A DNA stretch of 64,000 nucleotides from Cydia pomonella (taxonomy: Eukaryota; Arthropoda; Insecta; Lepidoptera; Tortricidae), in the NCBI RefSeq assembly GCF_033807575.1, contig NC_084704.1, positions 31,225,968 to 31,289,967 on the forward strand, given 5' to 3'. This document shows positions 12,821 through 24,000 of this stretch, piece after piece. The position numbers and the translations under genes are program-made. The notes beneath the pieces were generated by a model that worked only from the letters and a program-made list of their open reading frames with translations, was not told the origin of the DNA and did not search any database. Position 1 is the first letter of the stretch, and each line of letters starts with the position of its first letter.

Positions 12821-12890
12821 TGTTTTGTTTTGTCTGTTTTATGTTAACCTGTTTATGTGCAATAAAGTGACATACATACATACATACATT
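12821..12890 (+). repeat. LINE-type 3' tail with (CATA)n
   Basis: CTGTTTATGTGCAATAAAGTG contains a polyadenylation-like AATAAA and is followed by (CATA)n at 12870-12889. This is the usual look of a non-LTR retrotransposon 3' terminus. The body is absent. Confidence 0.5.
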
Positions 12891-13669
12891 CATGTTTCAC
12901 GTTACGCCCATATGACGACACATATTTTGACTAAGGTATATGAGTTTGTGAAGTTAGAAGCTCCTAACCCTAGTTGAATAGTTGAAGGAGGCTGGCTCAA
13001 CAGGACTCGGCTGGAAAGAGCCGGTCAGGATGGCGCCTAGTGGTTTTTTTTCTGCTAACCCTCATCATCATCATTATTGACTACGGGACCCTTAAAAAAA
13101 GGTTACGACGAGTGATTTTAAGTCATTAAGAATTGCGAGGAACACTGACTAAGCCTCTATATATATACTTACAGTGTATATAAATAAACAGATTTTTGGC
13201 TTTTAACTTAAATCTGAAACAAAAATCTTATGAAAGTCATAGTCCTCTCCCGATCACCCCTTACTCTTAGGAAATTCTCACTAAATCCAATTTTTAGCTG
13301 TACCTATATTGAATCCATCGAATCCGCTGATTCTGCCTACAAAGCTCTAGGAAACGACGGATTTTTCTGAAGGACGACAAAATGTTTCCGCTTTTCTCGT
13401 TCGTCGCAAAGGATTACGAAAACCGTCGTAAGGTTGGCATGATGAGGCCAATGAGTGTACATAAGCAATTTTGGAGACCTTTTTTAACTGACTTACGTGT
13501 TTTTACTTACCTATTTTATTTTTATTGTCAATTGACCACCGATTGATTATATAGTCTCAACACATGGGAGGCGACGACAGAAATAAATATCTAGTCCAGT
13601 AACAACAGACCCACCCCTGACTAGGTGAACAAGATAACAATCAAATTTTTTAAATTAAAGATTTGATAA

Positions 13670-13760
13670 ATTCATCATCTCGGGCAAGACTCGAACTCGC
13701 GACTTATTAAGTAGAAAACCGGTCCAATCGCCCTTTACCGAATGAGCTACCGAAGCTTAG
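13670..13760 (-). repeat. tRNA-like SINE head or tRNA pseudogene
   Basis: On the minus strand the A box region is TAGCTCATTCGGTA. A T arm GCGAG-TTCGAGT-CTTGC (13684-13700) follows at tRNA-like spacing. The acceptor halves GCTTCGG and CCGAGAT pair badly (one mismatch, two wobbles) and the anticodon arm is too long, so a functional tRNA is unlikely. Confidence 0.55.
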
Positions 13761-14084
13761 CGAGCGAATTTTGCCATTTCTCTTTTTTTTTACATGCCTT
13801 AAGTTAAGCGGGCCCAAAGCGGGTACGCTAACAACGAACGTCAAAAAATCTACGATTTCATTGTATTAAAGTAGCAAATATTATGCAGTCATTAGTTAGG
13901 AAATTTATCAAGCTGAATTTAAACAACAGTCGCCTTTAGATTTATCTTCTTAAAGTCTTTTTTTTTTTCAAATGAAGAAAAGCAAGGGTTTACTGAAACC
14001 CGCTAACTTTATCATGAAATGAAATTTAACGGCACTGAATGTCGCAACCTACTAAAATTTGTAGTATGGCGCATTTGTAGATGG

Positions 14085-14400
14085 AATGAGGTTATCTATC
14101 CACCTTATGCCAACAACGCACACTCTCATATTTCGGACACACAGTGTGCAGCAGTGACGAAAGCTTGGAAAAACTGATTGTGGTTGGAAACACCGAAGGC
14201 AAAAGATCACGCGGTCGTTCACATATAAGACTCGACGCCCTATGCTTTGCACACGGTCGTGAAAGACAGGTTGGATATAAACCGGTGGAGGTAGATCTGC
14301 TCCAGATGCAACCCTGATACTGACTACGGTCCTCAGACATGAGGGAACGACTCGAGAGAGAGTATGGCTTGCAGACGTATCTACTTGATAAAAAGTCGCC
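14085..14400 (+). pseudogene. Decayed LINE ORF2 C-terminus
   Basis: From 14129 one frame reads YFGHTVCSSDESLEKLIVVG and continues through GKRSRGRS. After a frameshift another frame reads NRWR, a stop, then DPDTDYGPQT and a stop at 14340-14342. The order YFGH, EGKRSRGRS, WR and DP is that of the extreme C-terminal region of insect non-LTR retrotransposon polyproteins. A frameshift and an internal stop make it dead. No RT or endonuclease remains nearby. Confidence 0.5.
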
Positions 14401-15251
14401 AAAGGAAAAGAGAAAAATGTAAGTATGTAAGTAATACGAGTATGATAATAACAAAGAAATTAAAAAGAAAACATATAGGGAGATACTAACAGGCGATCTT
14501 ATCGCTAATAAATGATATAATGCGGTTTATACTACATAACAGTGATAAATTGGTGATGGATGTAGTTAAAATGCTGTTTATAGTGAAACATGGAATAAAA
14601 TTCTAAAAGCATTTCAATGGTTAAATTGAATGTCAAATAACTATTGAAAGGGACCCCAAACGAGCCAGGCAAGAGCCCGCACAACGCATTATTAGTAAGG
14701 ATCCCATGTCACCCTAAGTCGGTCATTTGTAACTGAAATGCGACATATACGTGGAGAGATTCCCAGAAATGAGTCTAACATATGGAAGTGTTTTTTCAAA
14801 GGCATGTAAGATTTCCACATTCTGTGCTTCTAAGAATGTTAAAGTAAGTTGCGGGTTATAAATAACGTTGATGAGGAAATATCGCCGGTGCTTTGTGCTG
14901 TCTCACAAATCAGAGCAAAGTGGGCTGGCGAGGCGCGGGAAGTGGCTCTTTTTGATGGCTGTAATCTAAACTTGGGTTCGCCGCGGTGAATGAGTGACAG
15001 CTTTCATGCAAATCCATTTCCTTAACGGAAGCGGTTATTATTACGGTTGCTTTCAATAAATAAGGATAACTGGTAGGTAAGCCTTTGTTTAATTTATAAA
15101 GCAGTTATAGGCAATTTAAACTTGTATTATATTCATCAGACTTGATCATGAAGGGTGATTCCATGTATGCATGCATGTGAAGAAGTAATGAAGAACCAAG
15201 CTCTAACATAAGCCGAACACGTTTTTAAGTCACCAGGAATCATCCTACAGG
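14401..15251. other. Non-repeat DNA with a GC-richer block at 14880-15060
   Basis: No gene. The block near 14990-15025 carries TGAGTGACAG (TALE-type TGACAG) and ATGCAAAT (POU octamer) close together, in sequence less AT-rich than its surroundings. This could be a conserved enhancer; that is inference from motif words only. Confidence 0.25.
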
Positions 15252-15341
15252 TTTTTAGGGTTCCGTACCTCAAAAGGAAAAAACGGAACCCTTATAGGAT
15301 CACTCGTGCGTCTGTCTGTCTGTCCGTCTGTCACAGCCTAT
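15252..15341 (-). repeat. GGGTTCCG repeat, 5'-truncated copy
   Basis: Minus strand: a GACAGACGGACAGACAGACAG run, GGGTTCCGTTTTTTCC and GGTACGGAACCCTAAAAA. Only about the last 90 bp of the family is present. Confidence 0.7.
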
Positions 15342-16135
15342 TAAATTTTGGTTTTAATGTTATTGCTTTGTGAATATTAATTTTAACTCCTTGCATTCTA
15401 GGAAACAAAATCATCATACTCGCTTACCACCAAAGATAGTTTTTATTATTTATTTATTTTATTTTATTTTATGTATTTCTATTTATCCTCTAGAGTGGCA
15501 GTGACAATAATATATTGCATATTTTTAGCTATCTTTCCAAGCCAGCGTGTACAGATTGGTTTAAGTCCTATCCTATAACTTATAAAAATAACGTAAGTAT
15601 TATATTTAAATATATATTTTTATTTAAATTTATTTAGAAAATATTGAATTTCCTACAAACAAGTCCTACAGGCAAAATCGACACTCAATGCGTTGAGTCT
15701 ATCAGAATGTGCGAATGCTCAATGTTCTAATCACGATATTAAACAGACCGCACTCGAACGAGCGTATTGATGCAGTGATCACATATAGCGTGGCTGATTA
15801 CTGCTGATTAGTAATACGAGTACTTATGTATTCAGTAATTGAGTTCGGAAACTGATAGCCATGGGAAAATAGAAACTGTATTCACCAGTCTGACGGTCTC
15901 ATCACATGTAAGTATACTTTAAAGTTCAGAGAACGGAGTTTTTGAAAAATCGTACCGCATTTTTAGATAATACATATTTATTTTAACAATCTTGAGGATT
16001 TTTTCTAGGGACTTTTGTGATACGAATTTTGATTTTTTGACTTTCATTCGATTGTAACAATTTATGCACAAAAGCTTAAAATATGGAAATTGCTTCTAAA
16101 ATGCGCAATTGCAAAATTCAGAAACATGATAGCAC
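15342..16135. other. Unrecognised AT-rich DNA
   Basis: No coding, RNA or repeat family signal recognised. Confidence 0.4.
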
Positions 16136-16169
16136 GCATGAGCGAGATGAATGTTCATCTCGCTCATGC
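16136..16169. repeat. Perfect 16-bp palindrome
   Basis: GCATGAGCGAGATGAA and its exact reverse complement are separated by TG. It is likely the core of a small hairpin MITE. Confidence 0.8.
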
Positions 16170-16414
16170 TTACACTGTGAGAGTGAGAAAAGAACTCGAA
16201 TCTACGAGCCCTTCAAGTCCATAGATGATTGTGGTACCTAAAACAAAACTTTTATGACGTTATTAAATAATATCCGTTAAATCTGCAGTACTATTGATGA
16301 TGCTGATGCCTTATCGTTTATATAATATAATTTTAATGTTTGTGTTTAGGAGCCATGACTGGTAAGCGAAGCTACCGTTGAATGGTAAATAATAATTTAT
16401 TACGTACTAACTAG

Positions 16415-16525
16415 TTTTTTTATACTATTTCGGTGGCATACGGCCCGCCTGATGGTAAGCAGTCTCCGTAGCCTATGTACGCCTGCAACTCCAGAGGACA
16501 TACATGCGCGTTGCCGACCCTAATA
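16415..16525 (+). repeat. GGCCCGCCTGATGGTAAGC repeat, best copy
   Basis: Holds CGGCCCGCCTGATGGTAAGC, AGTCTCCGTAGCCTATGTAC, GCCTGCAACTCCAGAGGA and GCGCGTTGCCGACCC. Sister fragments lie at 8661 (+), 40203 (-) and 53636 (-). It is widespread in Lepidoptera as far as I know; class unknown to me. Confidence 0.7.
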
Positions 16526-16689
16526 GTGCTTATATGATTGAAAAACTGTTCTTCCCACACTAAAATATATTACACAATCTCGATACAAAATATAAAAATC
16601 CATTTTTAACATCTTTAGAGGATGAATTTTGAAAGCATTAACAATAATATAAATAACAAGCACTAACATTTCCTATGCAATTTTATGTA

Positions 16690-16813
16690 AATAAATATTA
16701 TAGGACATTATTACACAAATTGACTAAGTCCCAGTAAGCTCAATAAGGCTTGTGTTGAGGGTACTTAGATCGGCTTCGTAGGCAGGGTCACTACCCACTA
16801 GGCCAAACCGGTC
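16690..16813 (-). mobile_element. tRNA-derived SINE, family 1, internally deleted copy
   Basis: Both ends match the full copies: ATAGGACATTATTACACAAA at the tail and the A box complement CCCACTAGGCC at the head. About 120 bp between GTACTTAGA and TCGGCTTCGTAGG is missing, including the B box. It could not be transcribed by pol III. Confidence 0.8.
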
Positions 16814-17236
16814 TGTTATATACACTGATAATTATTTTGTTTACCAGGTAAAACTAAACTGTATGTGAGGCATTGACAGAATTAGAATAATAGTAAAAAT
16901 ATTGTGACTGGTAATTTACTCTTTAAACATAGATTAAATAATATTCTGAATCTTTGAGTTTGGGTTGAATTCTAGTTTTCTTCAAAAATCCAACGGAGGC
17001 CAACCCGTAACAGGTTGTCAAATATAAAATGAAATATTGCCAACGAGAGTCTGTAGCTGCAGACATTCGGACAGCTGCAGGATGCAGTGAATTAAAGACT
17101 CGAGATCCCCCGAGTTACATACAATAATTCATAAATAGGGTGATATTTCGAGACCGCGGGCCAGGAGCATATATCTTCAGTCATCGCCTCCCGGCTGATA
17201 CTTGTATTTTGTATGCTATCATGAATTAAAAAAATA

Positions 17237-17479
17237 GTCAGCCGGTTTTATCGCGGTGGAAATACCGTCAGCCAGTCACATGAACATGTAAAAAATACGC
17301 GTAAGGCGCACTTTATGTCCGCGAAGTATGCGTAATGCGTTTATTTGAAACGCCTGATGAAATGCTACATGTAAAGTTTCATTATTTTGTTAATACTATC
17401 ATAAAAAGGTAAAGCGCTTATTTTTTACATGTTCACGCGACCAGCTGACGTTCTAACTACCGCGATATAATCGTCTGAC
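17237..17479. mobile_element. Fold-back element with ~60-bp imperfect inverted ends
   Basis: The left arm starts GTCAGCCGGTTTTATCGCGG. The reverse complement of the right arm starts GTCAGACGATTATATCGCGG. The arms share GTGAACATGTAAAAAATA-type sequence at their inner ends. There is no coding frame between them. A target duplication is not evident. Confidence 0.65.
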
Positions 17480-19840
17480 GAGTTTTATAGTAACAATAGC
17501 ATTTGAACTATCGCCTGACAAAATATCAAACGGCGATATTTTTTAAAGTGTTTCGGTAGCTGCCATAACTTAATCTGCCAACGGAAGGGCAGCTGACGTC
17601 CACGAGGGTTCATCATACATAGCTGTTAACTACTTTACGAGGCTTGCGAGCATTGTTCATGGAAATGTATTCCTGGCTCGTGGTCTATTCAGACATTCGT
17701 CCGCCACATTGTCAATTTTTTACAGGTTTAGGCATAGAAGGTATGTTACTATGTACTCGTAGGTACGAACGCATCTGACATTCAGCCACGATTGAAAATT
17801 GTAATAAATATAGTAAACAGCTATCAAATAAAACAAAAATTGAACATGCATTTCATTTAAACAAGTATTTGACTTTTAACCTACTTGGTTCGTATGTGTT
17901 AATGACATAATTAAAAAATCTATAACTCGCGTATGAGTAAAATGGATTTTAGCTCTTTAGGTACAGTTGCGTGAAATGGCACGCTTACTGCGCAAGAGTG
18001 ATGAAAAGTATTTTAAACACAACACTGAACTCAATAAACAATTAAGCTCATTACTAACCCTCTTCATTTAAGCGCAATGCTTTTAAATGCTCAAAAATGC
18101 CTTTGATTTCAATATATAAATCTGTTAAGTATTTAATAGGGATATTTTACATAAATACGACCGGGCCGCTCGCTAACGAGCCATGAATATTCTTGCATAT
18201 TCAACGTGGAATCACAATACTTTTATATTTAACCCCGCTTTGTTCTGAAGCGCCCGGTAGACGGAATACCGGATTACCTGAATCTAGAGGCTATGTAAGT
18301 ATATACTTAAGAGGGGGTTTAATTTCCAAAGTGTTGTTTCAGTTCACTTGAACGAAACTCGTTTGTAATGATCGTCATTCGATTAATATATTTGAGGTGA
18401 CAAGAACCATTTAAGAGTCTAAATTTTCGAATTCTTCAGAGCTTGACTTAATTTTACGTGACTGCGTTTAAAAGACTTTCGATACTTATGAGTTTTTAAC
18501 GATTATTTATATTGTTTTAGCGTTGTGTATAATTAAGATTAAACAATCGAATAAAATGTGTAACTTCTTAGAATACCTGAAACTCCGTTTTTAGGTACCT
18601 ACACCAACCAAGTCTGTTGATTAATAAATAGTATCCACTTTTTTAATTATGTTTCTTAAAATGTGATTAAGAAAGACGAATGCACATGAGTACACAGAAG
18701 TAGATATACCTAAAGATTATTTAATAAAGTGGTATGAATCATAGCATTATAAGTATGTACTTATAAGATGTGTGAAAAAAAAAAGATTTTGTATTTACGG
18801 TTTTGTGTAAGTAGGTACTTACCTATTTAATTCAAATCGTTATTTAGACACGAATGTGGAAATAATGTAAAATTTTAAAGTTAAATTGTTTTTTGAATGC
18901 AGAGATACCTTTTATCATTGATTTTAATCAGAATTATTGGTAATGATGTTTTCTTCTACCAATTAGTAGATTACCAATCATATCCAAACTTCATCATCGC
19001 ATTCAAAGTAATTCAAACGCGTATTCAAACCAAACTAAAAGTACGTACATACATACCTACTCATATGTTCTGAATTCTATAAAACAGTTTCCATTGTAGG
19101 TCATCCTTCGGCATTTTTATAAAACCATTATTGCGGCTGCCACAACGCCACGATCAAAATATTCAAAAGGCCTGACACATCGGTATTAAAACTTGATTGT
19201 GATTGGCGTCCAAAACCACAGCCTGGCTTACTAAGTAACGTTTGCATTCGATAAAAATGAATGAACGAATAAACGGTAGTATATTTTAATAGTTCAAAGG
19301 CATTCCGATAGCAGAAATGGCGTATAAAATCGGTTGGTTTGTTATTTCGATATTATTTTTGTTGAATCTTCTTGAAAGTAATAAAGACCTGCTAATTAAT
19401 ATATCTGAGAGTCGTGGCAGTTAAAGGTAGTGGTAGACCTGATGGCCTCTGAGGCAAAAAATTCACAGATTTCGTGCCTCACACGACTATCGAGCACATT
19501 GGAAATGAATCTACGGAATATTGTCGCCGAGCGACAAGAAAGACGACGTGATAAGGAAAAGGTTACAAATTAAAACTACAACGTTGAATGATAAATAACG
19601 CCTGTGAAGGAACAAATTGCAAAATTGCCACACTCGTATCGGAGTTTGAATAATTGTCGCCGTGGCGCATAAGTATACACATTTCATTTTTCGATTAATA
19701 AGCAGGATGTAATGTTCAAAGTACAAGAAAATTATTACACCACAAATCCGTAGTTAACTCGAGAAGTGCCACATCACCGTCATCGTCACTCGAGTCTTGA
19801 TCGGCAGCGGCCCATTTGCTGCAAGATATGAAAATGTTCT
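17480..19840. other. Unrecognised DNA
   Basis: About 2.4 kb without exon, RNA or clear repeat signal. The first 150 bp contain ATCGCCTGAC and CAGCTGACG words like those of the preceding fold-back and may belong to it. Confidence 0.35.
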
Positions 19841-19877
19841 CTCCCACTCCCACTCCCGCTCCCGCTCCCGCTCCCAC
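19841..19877. repeat. (CTCCCR)n hexanucleotide microsatellite
   Basis: Six to seven units of CTCCCA or CTCCCG, with all purines on one strand. The short open frames on both strands here encode the repeat (for example RSRSRS) and are not genes. Confidence 0.85.
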
Positions 19878-19899
19878 ACCGGTCGTTCAATGTGTTTCC

Positions 19900-20210
19900 A
19901 AAAAGAATATACCGATAGCAGCGCCCCTACCGGGTCCAATGGTGTTTCCAAACCATCCAGGAGGATCCAGTTGAAATATTACACAAAATTACATCTAAAT
20001 TGTTTCGAGCAAATTAAATTCGACGGCCGATAACAGCGCCACCTACCGGGTCCAATTCAAATGTATACTAAAACCTTCTCCAGAATGTAACAAACACTTT
20101 TCTGAAAACCGCATCAAAATTGGTTCAGCCAAACGCGAGATAATCGCAGACAAACATACGGGTCAAACTGAGAACCTCCTTTTTATTTTGAAGGCGGTTT
20201 ATAAAATCTG
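19900..20210 (+). repeat. Interspersed repeat with internal duplication
   Basis: CTACCGGGTCCAAT occurs twice, near 19927 and 20042, each after CGATARCAGCGCC. The distal part holds AACCGCATCAAAATTGGTT, CAGCCAAACGCGAGATAATC and ACAAACATACGGGTCAAACT. I know these as part of a common lepidopteran repeat. Confidence 0.65.
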
Positions 20211-20427
20211 ATTATATTACACTTTTAATAAAGTTAATGTGAGTTCTTTTAAATAAATAGTAAGTATTCGAATTATTCCTTTTATCCGGATATCCAGATA
20301 GTGAAATAACAAGTATTCGAACTATCCGGATACAAAACTGGGCGGATAATTGCAAGCCATAATTATATCCCGAGAATTTTGTTTATATAGTCTAATCCAA
20401 ACCAAAGTTATGAGTTATGATGGTTCA

Positions 20428-20755
20428 AAAAAACCGGCCAAGTCGGACTCGCACAGGAAGGGTTCCGTACCATTATCTATAAAAACGGTCACCCATCCAA
20501 GTACTGACCCCGCCCGACGTTGCTTAACTTCGGTGATTGAATGAGAATCTCGAGATTGGAAAGAAATATTTATTAAATTCTGTTTTAGTATTTGTTGTTA
20601 TAGCGGCAACAGAAATACGTCATCTGTAGAAATTTCAACTGGCTAACTAATACGGTTCATGAGATACAGCCTGGTGACAGACGGACGGACGGACTGACAG
20701 CGGAGTCTCAGTAATAGAGTCCCGTTTGACCCTTTGGGTACGGAACCCTAAAAAA
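20428..20755 (+). repeat. GGGTTCCG repeat carrying a 5S rRNA-like segment
   Basis: It starts ACCGGCCAAGTCGGACTCGC and GGGTTCCGTACC, and ends CTTTGGGTACGGAACCCTAAAA after a GACAGACGGACGGAC run. The near-terminal words GGGTTCCGTACC and GGTACGGAACCC are inverted copies. The relative at 63649 passes directly from GGGTTCCGTAC to TTTTTAGTATTTGTTG, whereas this copy has about 100 extra bases there that include 5S-like DNA. Confidence 0.75.
20486..20547 (-). ncRNA. 5S rRNA-derived fragment (not a functional 5S gene)
   Basis: On the minus strand, 62 bp match the central part of animal 5S rRNA: TCACCGAAGTTAAGCAACGT, GGGCGGGGTCAGTAC and TTGGATGGGTGACCG. These cover the pol III A box and C box of the 5S internal control region. 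The first ~35 and last ~20 bases of a 5S gene are absent, so it is a 5S-derived piece inside a repeat. It might still serve as an internal promoter reading toward lower coordinates. Confidence 0.75.
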
Positions 20756-21166
20756 CGACGAAGTGCTTCGAGAAAAGGTAGGTCTTTTTTCCAAAAGGTT
20801 AGGCTACAGGGCAAACCCTTCACCCGATCGTCTTTGTTTTAGGCTCAAATTGTAGCTGACTAAATTGTCCAGAGGAATTTTTCTCAAATTATTGATATCG
20901 TTCTTCGTTTCTGAAATATCGAGCGCCAAAACAAAAAAATCGGAAAAAAATTGTTTTTTTCACTATTTCGGCCATAACTTTATCAGTTTTTGACTTTCTC
21001 GAATAATTGTTTTTGCACCTTACAGCTCTTGTAAATATGCGTATTTTGAACCTTTTTCTGAATATTATATCTTTGGAACTCTCCGAGAACGCACTTTCTC
21101 ATGACATTGGAGCCTACACTGGAGCGAACGAAAAGACATTTCAAATAACCCCGGCACATTACAATT

Positions 21167-21383
21167 AATCTCGGAATAAGAGATAATAAGCTGGAAAGTC
21201 GTATACACCTTCATTATGTTCTAAAGGTTCCGTTGATATTCGCGAAAAACCGTTTTCTGTGAACATTCGCGCTGTGAACATTACTTCCGCCGCTCACACG
21301 ATATTTTCTTTGACTTTTAGAAGTCTTTAGAAAGCCATAACGAAGATGTATACGCCAGCTTATTATCTCTCACTTCGAGGTTG
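21167..21383. mobile_element. Fold-back/MITE with ~45-bp imperfect arms
   Basis: The left arm contains AGATAATAAGCTGG, GTATACACCTTC and ATTATG. The right arm read in reverse complement contains AGATAATAAGCTGG, CGTATACATCTTC and GTTATG. No coding content; target duplication not seen. Confidence 0.6.
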
Positions 21384-22106
21384 ACTCCCTTTTTGGCTTA
21401 ATTAGCCTGAGTTATAGGTGGATCGACGATGTAGCAAAGGCGACCAAGATAGATAAAGATAAACCGTTGGAAAAGGACAAAGCATAACTGCAAAGACGAA
21501 GCACTAGGTATGTTCCGTGATCTATTTATTAGTTGTTTAAAGAATAACAACTCCTGACAACTTTTTTAAACTTCAAGAATAATTTTAGGTGCCTTAACAA
21601 TATCTTTTCTATACATAATATACCCACATAAAACTTATTACAAACATTGCCCAACCTAATGTTCTCTATATTAAAATTAACTCAACTGCAGAGCGTTAAT
21701 AAGTGCTGTTGGTGCCTTGCCAAGGTCATGACAATCCCATCGCCTCTAATTAAGAAAATAAAAAGATAAGAGATACGTAACTGCAGCATTGGCGAAGTTC
21801 CAAATGATAACAGCTCCCACTTTGGCTAGATAGAGTCTTAACAGCGTGTTGTGGCGAAAAAACATTGGCAATGCCGTGCCGAATGTAATGAAAGGAAACT
21901 GGTGCCCAATTAGGCTCGAGAAGGCGATCCTTATTATGGTGTGGTTACCATAATATGTGTATATTTTAAGTTACACCATGTCATGAGTGTTTTGACAAAA
22001 TTTACTAACTTTTCATTTTCACTGAGACGATTACCCGTCGTTATCACAAACAGAGACTCTAACTGATATTAGTGACATCTAACTGATATCATTCAAGTTA
22101 TTGTGC
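21384..22106. other. Unrecognised DNA
   Basis: No exon, RNA gene or repeat family recognised in this interval. Confidence 0.35.
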
Positions 22107-22114
22107 ATTTCGCT
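22107..22114. repeat. 8-bp target site duplication, left
   Basis: ATTTCGCT directly precedes the element end CAGTGGCGGATTAA and is repeated exactly at 24001-24008. Confidence 0.9.
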
Positions 22115-22215
22115 CAGTGGCGGATTAACCGAACAGCAGAAAAAGCATATGCTAAGGGCCCCGCGCCTAAGGGGGGCCCCGCGCTCCGACCCTGACCATG
22201 CGATTTCGGCACGCG

Positions 22216-22257
22216 GAACCGGCCAAGTAGAACTCGCACTCCGCGGATCCTGTACCA
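22216..22257 (+). repeat. Head fragment of the GGGTTCCG repeat
   Basis: AACCGGCCAAGTAGAACTCG followed by a degraded GGATCCTGTACC matches the first ~40 bp of the copy at 20428. Confidence 0.6.
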
Positions 22258-23467
22258 CCACATTTTATTTACAATGTATTTTTTTTTTGTAACTCAGTAA
22301 CAATATTGATCAATTATTATTATTTGTTATTATCCTGTCTATTTTTCTTTACAACGATTCCAAATTTAAAGATTTTTTTAGGCTTACGCAAAGACCTAGA
22401 GCAGAGTTTAGCATAATACCGAAGGTGCAGAGTGTTGGGGAAGGTGCAAACTTTTGTGCATGGCTAAGCTGCAGGAAACAGCAGAGCTCTGAAACGAACA
22501 AAAGAAGATACTGTGTTTAAAAACATATTAGTGAAAAGCAAGGAAGGATGATTTATTTACTAATTATTATTTCAAATAACAAATTGCACCTTACAGCTAA
22601 TGCCTAATGATGATCAGCTTTGAGCCCGTAGTAGGCCAAAGGACGCGCTCCTCTACGGCTGGCCTGGCCCAAAATATGCCGAGTTGCTGCAAAGCAGTGA
22701 TACATATGATCTAATTGTCAAAATGTTATAAAAAGAAAACAGCGGGGCCCCTATGCAGGGCTTTGCATTCGCATAAGCCGGATGTAAAGCCCTACATAGG
22801 GTCCGATACCCAAAGCATCCCAGCAAGTCGCACTTTCGAGCAAGAACTAAGGCCGAGCAGCAGGCGAGCCGAGATCAATTCCAAACTCTGTTCTCCTACA
22901 ATTCAGTCTTTGCATGGTGGCGCGCCTTGATTGAACGCTCCGGGCCTCCACCCTTATACGGAGCTCGGCCTACGGCCTCGTTCACACTCTGGCATTGATT
23001 TCATTCTAGACTCTGCTTTCCTGCAGCTTGGCCTTCGGTTTCGCACGGGAACGCTACGAAATCGGGTGGTCCGATCGGTCCGGATATTCAGCTCGTGGGG
23101 CTCAGCCTTCGGGCTTGTTTTTTGGCTCACTTAGCCATTAGTTCCCACTTCTTAGGTCCGACTCACTTTTCACCTATTTTTACAAGCTTTTATTAAACTT
23201 AATAATCTTGATGTTGTTAAACAGTATCCCTACATGCTTTAACTTGTAATACTTGCAAGTTGTTTTCAAAACCTGCAAACCATCTGCAAACAATTTTTTT
23301 GACCATTTGTCAAAATTTGGCAAAATCGACCTAATCTGATGATGAAAACCGAAGGTAAGGAGGAAACCTATATAAAAGAAAGGAACTGTGATAAAATAAC
23401 ACAACTTCATTAAGATTAGGCTCTTTTAAAATGTATTAGTAAAAAAATAAAAAGATCGAAATTCCTC

Positions 23468-23810
23468 CCTACATTTTTTTTTCTTTCGGAGCGATTATTT
23501 CCGAAAATAATAACTTTATTTAAAAAAAGGTTTTTGGAGACCATTATTCGTTTCGAAAGAGCTTATCCAACCATACGCCACACTACAGGGTCAAAGCAAA
23601 AAAATATCAAAGTAAAAACATTTTGTACGAGAGGTATCCTAATTTTTTTTATAGTTTTTATTTTACCCGTTCTGTCGCAAGGCATGATTTATGTATCCAT
23701 GCCAAATTACAGCTATCTAGCACTAAAGATCACGGAGTAAACCCTCGGACAGACGGACATGGTGAAACTGCTTATATAAGAGTTTCTAGGTGACTACGAA
23801 ACCCTAAAAA
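23468..23810 (+). repeat. GGGTTCCG repeat nested in the hAT element, 5'-truncated
   Basis: It follows 9274-9899 in order: CTTTCGGAGCGATTATTTCC, ATACGCCACACTACAGGGT, ATCCATGCCAAATTACAG, a GACAGACGGACATGG run and CTACGAAACCCTAAAAA. The first ~290 bp of the family are absent. Confidence 0.7.
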
Positions 23811-23880
23811 ATACACTGCATAACATGTTAAAAACTAATAGAGAACGAGTGAACAAAAATTAAGACATCGTAAAAATGTT

Positions 23881-23939
23881 GTGATGGTACTGAATCCTCG
23901 GGGTGCGAATCCGACTCGCACTTAATCATTTTTTTTTCA
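23881..23939 (-). repeat. Head fragment of the GGGTTCCG repeat, reversed
   Basis: GGTACTGAATCC, then GCGAATCCGACTCGCACTTA and a T run. This is the reversed head sequence seen at 12781-12818. Confidence 0.55.
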
Positions 23940-24000
23940 AACCAGGGGGGCCCCGCGAGCTATTGTGCTAAGGGCCCCGCGCCTCCTTAATCCGCCCCTG

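Larger units (their letters stand above)
22115..24000. mobile_element. Non-autonomous hAT-type element, 1886 bp
   Basis: It starts CAGTGGCGGATTAA and ends TTAATCCGCCCCTG, the inverted version with one mismatch. Perfect 8-bp duplications flank it. An 8-bp duplication with CAG-starting ends is the signature of the hAT superfamily. Subterminal DNA repeats GGGCCCCGCGCC and GGGGGGCCCCGCG near both ends. The interior (22740-23130) is GC-rich with CTCGGCCTACGGCCTCG-type words and has no transposase frame. It also carries pieces of the GGGTTCCG repeat (22216, 23468, 23881). Transposition would need a transposase made elsewhere. Confidence 0.9.

Noticed and set aside
13670..13760. Functional tRNA gene on the minus strand
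   Set aside because: A and B boxes are recognisable, but the acceptor stem pairs poorly and the anticodon arm is oversized.
14052..14454. Minus-strand frames of 116-120 codons
   Set aside because: They are antisense to a LINE C-terminal fossil on the plus strand.
19754..20033. Arg-Ser-rich small protein (RSRSRS)
   Set aside because: Product of the (CTCCCR)n microsatellite, open on both strands for the same reason.
20486..20547. Functional 5S rRNA gene
   Set aside because: Only the central 62 of about 120 nt are present and they sit inside a dispersed repeat.
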